From Porticoccaceae bacterium (lineage in GTDB: Bacteria > Pseudomonadota > Gammaproteobacteria > Pseudomonadales > Porticoccaceae), in the NCBI GenBank assembly GCA_024644595.1, contig JAHEHL010000009.1, positions 62,001-126,000 of the forward strand: a DNA stretch of 64,000 nt, in the 5' to 3' direction. Shown one piece after another: positions 1-9,513 of the stretch. A model generated the notes under the pieces. The model was not told the origin of the DNA, searched no databases, and was given only the letters and a program-made list of their open reading frames with translations. The position numbers were made by a program, and so were the translations under genes. Within the stretch, counting starts at the first letter, position 1. Each line of letters opens with the position of its first letter.

Positions 1-1
1 G

Positions 2-142
2 GTGCAGACCGCTATCAGCGAAACCGGCGCATCCTCGATGGCCGACATGGGCAAGGTGATGGGTATTCTGCGACCACAGCTCCAGGGTCGTGCAGACACA
101 GGCGCCGTAAGCGGTCTGGTTAAAGCCGCTCTCAACAGTTAA
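2..142 (+). CDS. C-terminal fragment of GatB/YqeY-domain protein (5' end outside window)
   Basis: Frame 2 reads VQTAISETGASSMADMGKVMGILRPQLQGRADTGAVSGLVKAALNS*, typical of YqeY C-termini; sits just upstream of dnaG. Confidence 0.8.
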   Translation: MQTAISETGASSMADMGKVMGILRPQLQGRADTGAVSGLVKAALNS

Positions 143-208
143 TCACGTTTATTTCCCGGCTGAAGGCGTTACACTAGTGCGCTTGGATGAGAGAAACGTG
201 TAACGCCA

Positions 209-2137
209 ATGGCCGGACGAATACCACAAACCTTTATTGATGATCTGCTTGATCGCGTCGACATTGTCGATGTAATCAACGGTCGTGTGCAGCTAAAAAA
301 AGCGGGTAAAAACTACAAAGCCTGCTGCCCGTTCCACGAAGAGAAAAGTCCCTCTTTTACCGTCGCCCAAGATAAACAATTTTACTACTGCTTTGGCTGT
401 GGCGCCGGCGGCAATGCCCTCGGCTTTGTGATGGAATTCGACCGCCTTGATTTTCTGCCAGCGGTCGAGCTGCTGGCACGCAATGCCGGCCTCGAAATTC
501 CCCGCGAAGCCGTTCAAGACGCTCAGATCAGCAAACAGAAAGACAGCCTGTACTCGGTCTTGTCGGAATCCGATCGCTATTTTCGCCAGCAACTGCGCCA
601 GCATCAGGCCGCCGCCAGCGCCGTCGACTACCTCAAAGGGCGCGGACTCAGCGGACAGGTCGCAGCGCAGTACGGTGTCGGCTATGCACCGCCGGGCTGG
701 GATAATTTATTAAAAGCCGTCGGTACTGACCAACAGCGCATCGGCTTGCTCGACGAGTCGGGCATGTTGGTCAGCAAACCAGAAGAGAAAAAACAGTACG
801 ATCGCTTCCGTCATCGCATCACCTTTCCGATCCGAGACCAGCGCGGCCGCACTGTCGGCTTTGGCGGACGTGTTCTCGACGACAGCACACCGAAATATCT
901 CAACTCTCCAGAGACACCCGTTTTTTCCAAGGGCCGAGAACTTTACGGGCTCTATGAAGCACGTCAGAAGCTCAAGGAAATTCCCTGCCTGATTATGGTA
1001 GAGGGCTATATGGATGTGATCGCCCTTGCACAGTTTAATATTAATAACGCCGTGGCCACGCTCGGTACCGCCTTGACTGAAAGTCATCTACAAAAAATCT
1101 TCCGCTACACCTCGGAAATTGTTTTCTGCTTTGACGGCGACAATGCCGGCCGCAAGGCCGCTGCGCGAGCACTGGACACCGCACTCCCGGAAATGCGTGA
1201 CGGCGTCTCGGCAAAGTTTCTGTTTTTGCCCGACGGCGAAGATCCTGACACGATGGTACGCAAGCTCGGCAAGCAGGCATTTCTTGAGCAGGTAGAGAAG
1301 GCTCAACCACTCTCGGAATTTCTGTTCGAACAGATGAGCGACGGTGTCGACGCAAGCACCGCGGATGGCAAAGCACGCCTGAGCAAAATCTGTGCGCCAC
1401 AGATCAACCGCATCCCTCAGGGTGTATTCCGCCAGCTGATGCTCGAGGAGTTATCCCGCCGTACCGGCATCTCCGCGGACAATCTACGTGACTATGTTGC
1501 AACTCACAAACCGCCCCAGCAGTACGCCAGCGACACCCACGCCACGCCCACACCGCCCGTCTACAACGAGCCTGAAGCGGCAGAGATCTATGGCGGCGTG
1601 GACTACCAACCCTACCCCGACAGCGTCGCAGCACGAACTAAAAAAATGCGCCTGTCACCGGTAAAATTTCTCACAGCCCTGTTAATCAACCACCCCGCGA
1701 TGGCCGAGTATGTCGAGGATGCCGAGCTTCTTCGCGTCTCAGCCGACCCTGATATGGCACTGTTTCTGAAGCTACTGGCACTCATAAATAACGACTCCGC
1801 CTGCACTAAAACCTCGCATATTTTTGCACGCTGGCAGGCAACCTACCCGGATCAGCAGGAACTGCAGCAATTGAAGTCCCTGGCGGGAAGCGAGCTTCAC
1901 CACCCCCCCAAGGGTACCGGCCGCGATGACGACCAAGAGTTTGCCGATACCCTGGCACATGTAATTCGGGACGCGTTTGAAGCACTCCCGGGTGAGCGCA
2001 AAGCAACTTATCTGCTCGATCAAGAAACACTCAATGAGCGACAGATTAAGCAGCTGCTTAAAATTCATATGCAGCTGGGTGACGATGAACAGTATCGCGA
2101 ACTAAAAAACAAGATAAAACAGCGGCTTGTGGTCTAG
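209..2137 (+). CDS. dnaG: DNA primase
   Basis: 642 aa; N-terminal zinc-binding region (CPFHEEKSPSF...YYCFGCGAGG) and TOPRIM region (MVEGYMDVIAL, FCFDGDNAG); followed by rpoD. Confidence 0.98.
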   Translation: MAGRIPQTFIDDLLDRVDIVDVINGRVQLKKAGKNYKACCPFHEEKSPSFTVAQDKQFYYCFGCGAGGNALGFVMEFDRLDFLPAVELLARNAGLEIPREAVQDAQISKQKDSLYSVLSESDRYFRQQLRQHQAAASAVDYLKGRGLSGQVAAQYGVGYAPPGWDNLLKAVGTDQQRIGLLDESGMLVSKPEEKKQYDRFRHRITFPIRDQRGRTVGFGGRVLDDSTPKYLNSPETPVFSKGRELYGLYEARQKLKEIPCLIMVEGYMDVIALAQFNINNAVATLGTALTESHLQKIFRYTSEIVFCFDGDNAGRKAAARALDTALPEMRDGVSAKFLFLPDGEDPDTMVRKLGKQAFLEQVEKAQPLSEFLFEQMSDGVDASTADGKARLSKICAPQINRIPQGVFRQLMLEELSRRTGISADNLRDYVATHKPPQQYASDTHATPTPPVYNEPEAAEIYGGVDYQPYPDSVAARTKKMRLSPVKFLTALLINHPAMAEYVEDAELLRVSADPDMALFLKLLALINNDSACTKTSHIFARWQATYPDQQELQQLKSLAGSELHHPPKGTGRDDDQEFADTLAHVIRDAFEALPGERKATYLLDQETLNERQIKQLLKIHMQLGDDEQYRELKNKIKQRLVV

Positions 2138-2179
2138 AATAGAGATTTTCATCAGCTATAAATAAAGCCTAAATTCCTG

Positions 2180-2208
2180 CGGACAGCAGGGATATTTTCG
2201 GCTATAAT
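2180..2208 (+). promoter_or_regulatory. Putative sigma70 promoter upstream of rpoD
   Basis: CGGACA (4/6 to TTGACA), 17-nt spacer, then perfect TATAAT at 2203-2208. Confidence 0.5.
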
Positions 2209-2247
2209 TGCGCGCTATTTTTTGCCTACAAACAGTGTCTGAGTCCT

Positions 2248-4092
2248 ATGAGCGAAACCAACAAAAAACAACAGTCTGGTATCAAAGATCTTATTGCAAA
2301 AGGACGTGAGCAAGGCTATCTCACCTACGCTGAAGTCAACGACCACCTCCCGGAAGATATTGCCGATCCGGAACAGGTCGAAGATATTATTCAGATGATC
2401 AACGACATGGGCATCACTGTTTTTGAAACAGCTCCAGATGCCGAAACCCTGTTGATGCTCTCGGGCGACAATACGCCAGACGAGGTCGCCGCTGCCGAAG
2501 CCGCTGCCGCGCTCGCCTCTGTTGAATCTGAACAGCATCGCACCACCGATCCGGTGCGCATGTATATGCGTGAGATGGGGTCAGTTGAACTATTGACCCG
2601 CGAAGGCGAAATCGAAATTGCCAAACGAATCGAAGAAGGCACTCGTGAGCTGATGGCCGCCGTTGCCGATTGGCCTTCAACCGTTGCCGCCGTCATCGCC
2701 GAATACGAAAAAGTTGAAGCCGGCGAGCGCAAGCTGACCGATATCATAAGTGGTTACCTCAATCCGATGGAGCACGTCCCGTCTGCACTGGCCCAACAGC
2801 AAGCCGCAGAAGCACTCAAGCTTGAAAATGGTGATGACGACGAGGACGAGGACGAGGAAGAAGAAGAGCAACATGAAGGCGGGCTCGATCCCGAAGAAGC
2901 CTTTCAGCGCTTTGACGAGATTCGCAAGCAGTTAAAGAAAACTGAAACCTGTATTGCCCGCTATGGCCGTGACGGTGACGCATCACAGAAAAATCTCGAA
3001 GAGCTGGCCGAGCTGTTTAAATTCCTCAAGCTGACCCCGCGCCAATTTGACCCGCTGATTGCAGGGGTACGACAGGCAGTCGAGCGTGTTCGCGCTGAAG
3101 AACGCAACATTATGAGACTCTGTATCCGTTACGGAAAAATGCCACGCAAGGACTTTATTAAGCTGTTCCCTGGCAACGAGTCAAATCTGAAATGGGTTAC
3201 CGGCCTGACCAAGTCAAAAGAAAGCTGGGCAGCACGAGTCGCTGACCAGGAAATTGAAATTCTGCGTTCGCAGCGCAAACTGGCGCAAGTTGAAGAGAGC
3301 GCCGGTATGAATATCGCTCAAATCAAAGATATCAATCGCCGCATGACGATGGGCGAAGCGATGGCCCGACGCGCCAAGAAAGAAATGGTTGAAGCTAACC
3401 TGCGACTGGTGATTTCAATCGCGAAAAAATATACCAATCGTGGCCTCCAGTTCCTCGACTTGATCCAGGAAGGTAATATCGGCCTCATGAAAGCAGTGGA
3501 TAAATTTGAGTATCGCCGCGGTTATAAGTTTTCAACCTATGCCACCTGGTGGATTCGTCAAGCAATCACCCGCTCCATTGCCGACCAGGCACGCACCATT
3601 CGAATTCCGGTGCATATGATTGAAACCATTAACAAACTCAACCGAGTCTCACGTCAGATGCTTCAGGAAATGGGTCGTGAACCCTCCCCTGAAGAACTGG
3701 CCGAACGCATGGAAATGCCGGAAGACAAAATTCGTAAGGTACTCAAAATAGCCAAAGAGCCAATCTCGATGGAGACGCCCATTGGTGAAGACGAAGATGC
3801 CAGCATCGGTGATCTAATCGAAGATACCACTATCGCACTGCCGCTCGACGAAGCCACCAAGAACAACCTTACCGAGTCCACTCGCGGCGTTCTAAGCAGC
3901 CTCACAGCCCGCGAAGCGAAAGTACTGCGAATGCGCTTCGGTATCGACATGAATACGGACCATACACTGGAAGAGGTCGGCAAACAGTTCGATGTAACAC
4001 GCGAACGTATTCGTCAGATTGAAGCCAAGGCACTGCGCAAACTGCGTCATCCGACTCGCTCGGATCATCTGCGCAGCTTTATTGACGATTAA
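2248..4092 (+). CDS. rpoD: RNA polymerase primary sigma factor (sigma70)
   Basis: 614 aa; region 2 ([58 protein letters not shown]) and region 4 ([30 protein letters not shown]). Confidence 0.99.
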   Translation: MSETNKKQQSGIKDLIAKGREQGYLTYAEVNDHLPEDIADPEQVEDIIQMINDMGITVFETAPDAETLLMLSGDNTPDEVAAAEAAAALASVESEQHRTTDPVRMYMREMGSVELLTREGEIEIAKRIEEGTRELMAAVADWPSTVAAVIAEYEKVEAGERKLTDIISGYLNPMEHVPSALAQQQAAEALKLENGDDDEDEDEEEEEQHEGGLDPEEAFQRFDEIRKQLKKTETCIARYGRDGDASQKNLEELAELFKFLKLTPRQFDPLIAGVRQAVERVRAEERNIMRLCIRYGKMPRKDFIKLFPGNESNLKWVTGLTKSKESWAARVADQEIEILRSQRKLAQVEESAGMNIAQIKDINRRMTMGEAMARRAKKEMVEANLRLVISIAKKYTNRGLQFLDLIQEGNIGLMKAVDKFEYRRGYKFSTYATWWIRQAITRSIADQARTIRIPVHMIETINKLNRVSRQMLQEMGREPSPEELAERMEMPEDKIRKVLKIAKEPISMETPIGEDEDASIGDLIEDTTIALPLDEATKNNLTESTRGVLSSLTAREAKVLRMRFGIDMNTDHTLEEVGKQFDVTRERIRQIEAKALRKLRHPTRSDHLRSFIDD

Positions 4093-4211
4093 TGTAACTC
4101 CGAGACGAGAAATTATTACATCGCTTGGATGCACATCATGCCATCGTAATCGAGTGCAGTGAGCGGATATATCCCTCGACTACGCTCTGGATGACAAAAA
4201 GACAGGTTAAA

Positions 4212-4288
4212 GGGCCCATAGCTCAGTTGGTTAGAGCAGTCGACTCATAATCGATTGGTCGTAGGTTCAAGTCCTACTGGGCCCACCA
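4212..4288 (+). tRNA. tRNA-Ile2 (CAU anticodon), ileX-like
   Basis: 77-nt cloverleaf-compatible sequence GGGCCCATAGCTCAGTTGGTTAGAGCAGTCGACTCATAATCGATTGGTCGTAGGTTCAAGTCCTACTGGGCCCACCA; CAU anticodon, encoded CCA; downstream of rpoD like E. coli ileX. Confidence 0.9.
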
Positions 4289-4441
4289 TTTTCACCTTCG
4301 GTTCAATACTGGACCCGTAGGACTATCTGGTCAGTTCTATTTAGTATCGCTACGGCATAATCTGGGCACGACGAGTCGAGTAAGAGATGGAACGAAACTA
4401 ACACCCAATCAATATTTTTCATAGCGTTACAGACGCCGAAG

Positions 4442-4477
4442 ATAACGCCATGCTTAACTGAGTCAGCATGGCGTTAT
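4442..4477. terminator. Perfect 13-bp inverted repeat between tRNA-Ile and the convergent gene; possible bidirectional terminator
   Basis: ATAACGCCATGCT-TAACTGAGTC-AGCATGGCGTTAT; no strong T-tract on either side. Confidence 0.45.
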
Positions 4478-4501
4478 TACATCATAAACTACCTAGTAGA
4501 C

Positions 4502-5254
4502 TTACTTGCCGCTTGCCGGCATCGAATGATAGATACGAGGCGTATCGCAGCTCATAACCTCGTCGTAGGTTGCACTCAGCACAGCCGACCCTCCACCGAT
4601 CATCATGTCATGGGCTCTACCCCTATCAGCCAGGCTTTCGGTAGCATAGATGGCATAGACGTCTATTGTGCTTGCCACAGGCCCGCCAACAGATGGGACA
4701 AATCTCATCATTCCGCCGGGCATACCCGATTCATCCATCCACTTGACCCATGCAGCGTCAGCTGCAATCAGATCATTAAAGGTCTTACCGTCCTTGAACT
4801 CACAACCACTGACCTGCATGTAGGCATGACCTGTTGTACTTTTGAAGGGCTTTGCAGAGATCCCTGTCATCAACCGCCGATCCTCGCATGTCTCGACCGC
4901 ATCCCACTTCTTACTCATGGCATCGCCTTTCTCTGCGTATTCATCAAACACAATTCCCAGCGATTCATGGGTATCGGACGCGCCGAACCAAATATAGTCG
5001 TAGCCAAAATCCTGACTATTCAAAATCACAGGAGTCCATACATATCCTGTATAGTCTTTACTCAGATTCTCGCCAGCCCACGATTGAAATTCGGCCGCAA
5101 CCTTGAGGACATCTTTTACACTTTTCTTCGGTTTGAAATTACAAAATTGAACATCTAAGGCAGCATAGCCTGATTCCTCATGGTGATCTGCTTGAGCGGT
5201 AGACATTGCAAAAAGAGCTGCGAGAAGGGAAACTGCTTTGATTACGTTTTTCAT
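4502..5254 (-). CDS. Secreted protein of unknown function with two related ~100-aa modules
   Basis: Start MKNVIKAVSLLAALFAMSTAQA (signal peptide) preceded by GAGGTG; repeated pattern (VQFCNFKPKKSVKDVL.../VSGCEFKDGKTFNDLI...) ending WDAVETC / YDEVMSC. Confidence 0.75.
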   Translation of the reverse strand: MKNVIKAVSLLAALFAMSTAQADHHEESGYAALDVQFCNFKPKKSVKDVLKVAAEFQSWAGENLSKDYTGYVWTPVILNSQDFGYDYIWFGASDTHESLGIVFDEYAEKGDAMSKKWDAVETCEDRRLMTGISAKPFKSTTGHAYMQVSGCEFKDGKTFNDLIAADAAWVKWMDESGMPGGMMRFVPSVGGPVASTIDVYAIYATESLADRGRAHDMMIGGGSAVLSATYDEVMSCDTPRIYHSMPASGK

Positions 5255-5532
5255 ATTACACCTCAGTATTTTTATAGTTATTTTATTGGGTCTTAGGCTA
5301 ACTGAAACATCATTCAAGAGTCCTTACTTAATTAGGCGACAAAACTCATTTTTCAAGTCACCGGAATATCGCCACTACATCTATACAATACTGGATAGAA
5401 AGTTATATCACCAGAGCTTTTCTAATAAGCTTCAAAAGTGTGTGGGCAGTCGCACTAACAATCACAAGACTCAACAGCCTTTCCGTCTACCGGACAGATA
5501 AGCTCCCAAAAAAACGTATTTACTGGAGCTTT

Positions 5533-7218
5533 TTAATCAATAAAGACCGGAGAATATACTTCGTACTCCCCTGAGTACCAATATTTGAGAATCTTTTCTG
5601 CTGGTTTGCCTCTAATCGATTGCGAGATATTCGGAAACCCTTCGACCGTTCTAGAATACTGCTCATCCTCAGGAATAATCGTATCTGACAACCAATATGC
5701 TGTGCTTGCTGTCGTTCCTTTCGTCTCAAACCAAGACTGCTTGTCTATGGCTCTTAACATGCCCTCGATGAATATTGCCTGCGCAGAAAAATCAGCTGGG
5801 ACATAGTCTTGCAAGCATTCATCATAGCGAACTCCCTCATACTCCCCCGCAGTACAAAAACCATCTTCTATCCAGCCCTTGTGTAAGAATGCTGTATGAC
5901 TTTGGGCAAACAAATTCCATATAACATCAGGTTGTTGATAGGTTGTATATGGCCAGCATGGCTGTTGTGTATTACATGTCCAAGAGGCATTCAACTGACC
6001 AATGTAGTCTGCTACACGCGCTTCTATCAAACCTACCGTAGCGTTTTCTACTTCATCTTCCTGGAGGAGATTGCCAGGCAAACTGCCAATAATGCCGTCA
6101 ACTTGCTCAAACACTCGCGAATCATTCCATAGTACGCCTTCACCGACATAGACTTCACCGTCGAATCTATCCTTAATTTGAGAAACAATTGATCCCATCC
6201 TTTCCATATAATAACTTCTAAGTTCATCTCGGGTACTCTGGTCTGCGTCATTTTCCAGGCCGCAGAAACACAGCCACATAGCGCTCCAATCTGCTGAAAT
6301 GGATGCTCCACCCAACTGCTGCAGTCTATTTGCTTCCCACAATATATGTTCTTCATGAGCATTCATTATCTTGGTTAATAGAGGCCTATCGACATACGCC
6401 TGACCATCAAACGGAAAGAGCAAATTGTTTTGATCATCTAGTGCCAGGAATTGCCATGCATAGTGCATCCTCATGCCCAAGTCTTGCGCAGTTTCGGCAA
6501 TGTATTCTATAACCCAATCACTGAGATGCTTGCGATCATGGTTGATTCGCCAGCTCTCTGCTTGATAATTCTGCCAATAACCGAAGTTATATACCCAGAC
6601 AGTTTCTACTCCATGCTCCTTTAATTGACGCAACGTTGTCCGGTACATTAACTTAACATATTCAGTTTCAGTGCAATCGGCTATCCAATCGACACCTGCG
6701 CCTTTGTAATTGCTGTAAATCCACTCAACCCCATAATCTTTCAGCCCAACTGCTTTTAAATGATCGTCTGCAAACTGATTATCTGGTGTAGGCAGTTGAT
6801 AAGCCCCTATGTAAGATTCTTTGATTTTGGCACTATGTGGGTTGATACAAGAACCTTCAAAGTCTTGAGAGCTTACTGCGACGGTCACGCTAGAAGATAC
6901 AGCTCCACATGAAATCGTAAAGACTTGATCGCCTGGAGTTGTCATCGCAAAAGCCTCACTACCAGATGCCGGCTTATCGCCCGACCAGTATCCTGAGGCT
7001 TTGCACAACGAGGCATTAGTACTGTTCCACGAAACTTCGATGGAATTACCTAAAAATACCTTAGTGAGATCTGCAGATATAAATGACGTTGCTGAATTAT
7101 TGATTAGAGTAGAATTAATATCTACATCCTCTCCACCTCCACCACAACCAGAGACGCAGAAAACTGCAAAAAACATTATGAGGATTGGACTTTGTATTTT
7201 TTTAATTATGTTTCTCAT
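5533..7218 (-). CDS. Lipoprotein with Ig-like N-terminal region and putative TIM-barrel (glycoside hydrolase-like) domain
   Basis: Lipobox CVSGCGGGG; Ig-like segment ISADLTKVFLGNSIEVSWNSTNASLCKASGYWSG...; alternating strand/helix pattern rich in W, D and E (VETVWVYNFGYWQ, MRMHYAWQFLAL, GEVYVGEGVLWND). Family not assigned. Confidence 0.6.
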   Translation of the reverse strand: MRNIIKKIQSPILIMFFAVFCVSGCGGGGEDVDINSTLINNSATSFISADLTKVFLGNSIEVSWNSTNASLCKASGYWSGDKPASGSEAFAMTTPGDQVFTISCGAVSSSVTVAVSSQDFEGSCINPHSAKIKESYIGAYQLPTPDNQFADDHLKAVGLKDYGVEWIYSNYKGAGVDWIADCTETEYVKLMYRTTLRQLKEHGVETVWVYNFGYWQNYQAESWRINHDRKHLSDWVIEYIAETAQDLGMRMHYAWQFLALDDQNNLLFPFDGQAYVDRPLLTKIMNAHEEHILWEANRLQQLGGASISADWSAMWLCFCGLENDADQSTRDELRSYYMERMGSIVSQIKDRFDGEVYVGEGVLWNDSRVFEQVDGIIGSLPGNLLQEDEVENATVGLIEARVADYIGQLNASWTCNTQQPCWPYTTYQQPDVIWNLFAQSHTAFLHKGWIEDGFCTAGEYEGVRYDECLQDYVPADFSAQAIFIEGMLRAIDKQSWFETKGTTASTAYWLSDTIIPEDEQYSRTVEGFPNISQSIRGKPAEKILKYWYSGEYEVYSPVFID

Positions 7219-7484
7219 AGGGTAATTGGCACTTCTCGAAACGCTAAACGTTGTCTAACAATGTTAATGATAATAATTACAGAAACTATCACGCAACATA
7301 GTGCCCGCGCAACGGCGTATAAAAATAGTTCCACGCAATCTGTATTTGAAATAACGCTGCGGCGCTTCTGACTTCAAGTGAGGTTAGATGCTCAACTCAC
7401 AGGACGGGTCCGGCCAACACTCTTTCGCTCTTCAGTTGGTGCGGTTGAAATTACATTCCCTAAAAGTAACTTTGCAACATTCAA

Positions 7485-8954
7485 TCACGTCAGTAAGTCT
7501 AAAACGTTCTTGGCGCCCTGATTAGCTTGTGTAAGCATCGCGGTGCCAGCTTCTTGAATGATTCCTGTACGAGCGAGCTCCGCGGTTTCGACAGCATAGT
7601 CTGCATCCTCAATGTTGCTTCTGGAGGACGACGCCTGTTGCGACGCATTTGAAACATTATTAACCGCGAAGCTAAAGGCGTTCATCTGTGCACCAATGTA
7701 CGCTCTCGAACTATTAATAGTAGCCATGGCAGCATCGATTTTACTCAGCGCTGAAGTCGAGCTGCTCTGGCTATCAAGAGGGAGAACCTGCGAATAGTCG
7801 ATTGGTGCAACACTGTCAGAAACCTCAATGCTATCGATAAATAATGAGGCGCCCGCTGCACGACCAAACGACTCATCAAATGTTCCCGATGCAAACACAA
7901 ATTTGTAGTTTCCCTCGATATCAATGAGGTTACTAACCGTTTCCCATCCGGAATCCTGGGTTCCTGAACCGGTTTTATTCAGTAATTCAATGGTTGAGCC
8001 CGAATCTATATCGACAAGATAGGCATACACATCATAGGCATCACTTCCCCCTTGTGCACGCCAATCAAAGCTCACAGTTGAGCCGGCAGAAAGATATACG
8101 CTTTCCTGAGAAACCGTATATGGACCATGCACAATATCTCCTCCCGAAGCGGTAGACATGTTGGAGATCAATTGCAATCCAGATGAAAGGCTGTAGGTGT
8201 AAGAGGCATTGTTGGGAATAGACTGATCACCACCACTGACTCGCCCCGACGTATTGGCTGGATAGGGAGTTGAATCTTCCGGGGTTAAGAATCCAGCGAC
8301 CTGTGTTGGGCCACTTGAACCGTCTCGTCCAAGAATAATCTGGCCAAGATGAATATCCCAGCCATCCAATGTAACTATGTTTCCGGACTGAGAAACATTT
8401 GATGACGAAAAATCACCGTTAGAAAAAGTTATTTCGGCTGGACTATAGTCCAGCAGCGTAGGCACAGAAAAATCATCCAGTGAAACACTTTTTTGATCAG
8501 CTTCATTTGCGCCGACCTGAATTATTCTATCTAGGAAAGTACCATTCAATAAATCCATAGAATTCCATCTTGTATTTTCGACAATCGAGTCTATCGACGA
8601 CACCAGCTGCGTAACTTCCACACTAATCATCTCACGCTGATTGCTTGTAACCGATCCAGATGCCGACTGAATAATTAGTTCTCGCAGTCTCTGCAGGACT
8701 TGCTCGATGTTTTCCATGCCGCTATCCGCCGTCTGCAACATCCCTATAGCATCATTAATGTTTCGTGCCGCTTGGTTCAAGCCATTGATTTGAGAGGTCA
8801 TTCTAGAGGCAATAGCAATGCCAGCAGCATCATCAGCTGCTGAATTAATCCGCAAACCTGTCGACAGGCGTTCCGCTGCCACTTCAGACTCACGTTGATT
8901 TTTAGAGAGTGCGTTGGACGTAATCGTGGCACTGACATTAGTCGCAATTTTCAC
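7485..8954 (-). CDS. Flagellin with large beta-rich central insertion (GTG start)
   Basis: Canonical N-terminal D0/D1 (SKNQRESEVAAERLSTGLRINSAADDAAGIAIASRMTSQINGLNQAARNINDAIGMLQTADSGM) and C-terminal D0/D1 (SRAYIGAQMNAFSFAVNNVSNASQQASSSRSNIEDADYAVETAELARTGIIQEAGTAMLTQANQ). Confidence 0.92.
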   Translation of the reverse strand: MKIATNVSATITSNALSKNQRESEVAAERLSTGLRINSAADDAAGIAIASRMTSQINGLNQAARNINDAIGMLQTADSGMENIEQVLQRLRELIIQSASGSVTSNQREMISVEVTQLVSSIDSIVENTRWNSMDLLNGTFLDRIIQVGANEADQKSVSLDDFSVPTLLDYSPAEITFSNGDFSSSNVSQSGNIVTLDGWDIHLGQIILGRDGSSGPTQVAGFLTPEDSTPYPANTSGRVSGGDQSIPNNASYTYSLSSGLQLISNMSTASGGDIVHGPYTVSQESVYLSAGSTVSFDWRAQGGSDAYDVYAYLVDIDSGSTIELLNKTGSGTQDSGWETVSNLIDIEGNYKFVFASGTFDESFGRAAGASLFIDSIEVSDSVAPIDYSQVLPLDSQSSSTSALSKIDAAMATINSSRAYIGAQMNAFSFAVNNVSNASQQASSSRSNIEDADYAVETAELARTGIIQEAGTAMLTQANQGAKNVLDLLT

Positions 8955-9262
8955 AAAACAAGCCCCTGCCTAACCTAAAAATGATCTGGCTACGATACTT
9001 GTCGAAAAATCGTCAATTCAAAAGAGTAACAGGCCAGATCTATAAAAGAATGCATACTTCATGCCATAAATTTACAAAGCGCTAGGCTTTTATTTCGACG
9101 TAGATATTGGCCTTAGGGATCAATCGGCTTTTTGGACTGGGTTTATGATACGACTGGAAAAATACGGTCACAATCTCAAGCCCTGAGCAACTTGCCCCGC
9201 TGAAATCTGTGATCAAAATTATTACAAGCGAGAAAGTCAGATTGAATCGCCACCGGTTCGCA

Positions 9263-9287
9263 GGACTGATGTTAATCAGCCTTTTTT
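9263..9287 (+). terminator. Terminator-like hairpin on + strand with no upstream + ORF
   Basis: GGACTGAT-GTTA-ATCAGCC followed by TTTTTT; one mismatch in stem. Confidence 0.4.
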
Positions 9288-9387
9288 AAACGACTCAGAC
9301 TTAAATGAACTTTCTAGTAAACAGCTGTCTCAGTTAATGTGCGTTACTTCTCCCCCAAGAACGTACACAAGATGTAGTCTCCCCGAA

Positions 9388-9416
9388 GAAGCCCTGTTAA
9401 CGCAGGGTTTTCTTTT
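9388..9416 (+). terminator. Second terminator-like hairpin on + strand
   Basis: CCCTG-TTAACG-CAGGG stem, extendable by A-U/G-U pairs, followed by TTTTCTTTT. Confidence 0.35.
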
Positions 9417-9444
9417 GTCTGAAAGAATACTTAGCCCACTAGTC

Positions 9445-9463
9445 AGCCCGGTTAGTACGGGCT
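9445..9463. repeat. Short perfect inverted repeat
   Basis: AGCCCG-GTTAGTA-CGGGCT. Confidence 0.4.
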
Positions 9464-9513
9464 CTCGATTCACAATAAACGGGTAAAAATCGTGATCCCC
9501 AGTGAGAACGTAA

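Noticed and set aside
2830-2885. Acidic run [12 protein letters not shown] in RpoD
   Set aside because: A comparable acidic stretch exists in the non-conserved region of E. coli sigma70, so not unusual.
4289-4330. Sequence after tRNA-Ile (GGTTCAATACTGGACCCGTAGGACT) faintly resembling the tRNA 3' end
   Set aside because: Too many differences and a gap to call an att site or second tRNA fragment; no integrase nearby.
4526-5158. 210-aa + strand ORF opposite the secreted two-module protein
   Set aside because: Low-complexity antisense-like translation; the minus-strand ORF has a signal peptide and ribosome-binding site.
8955-9060. Sigma28 (FliA) promoter upstream of flagellin
   Set aside because: No convincing TAAA-N15-GCCGATAA-like match found on the minus strand by eye.
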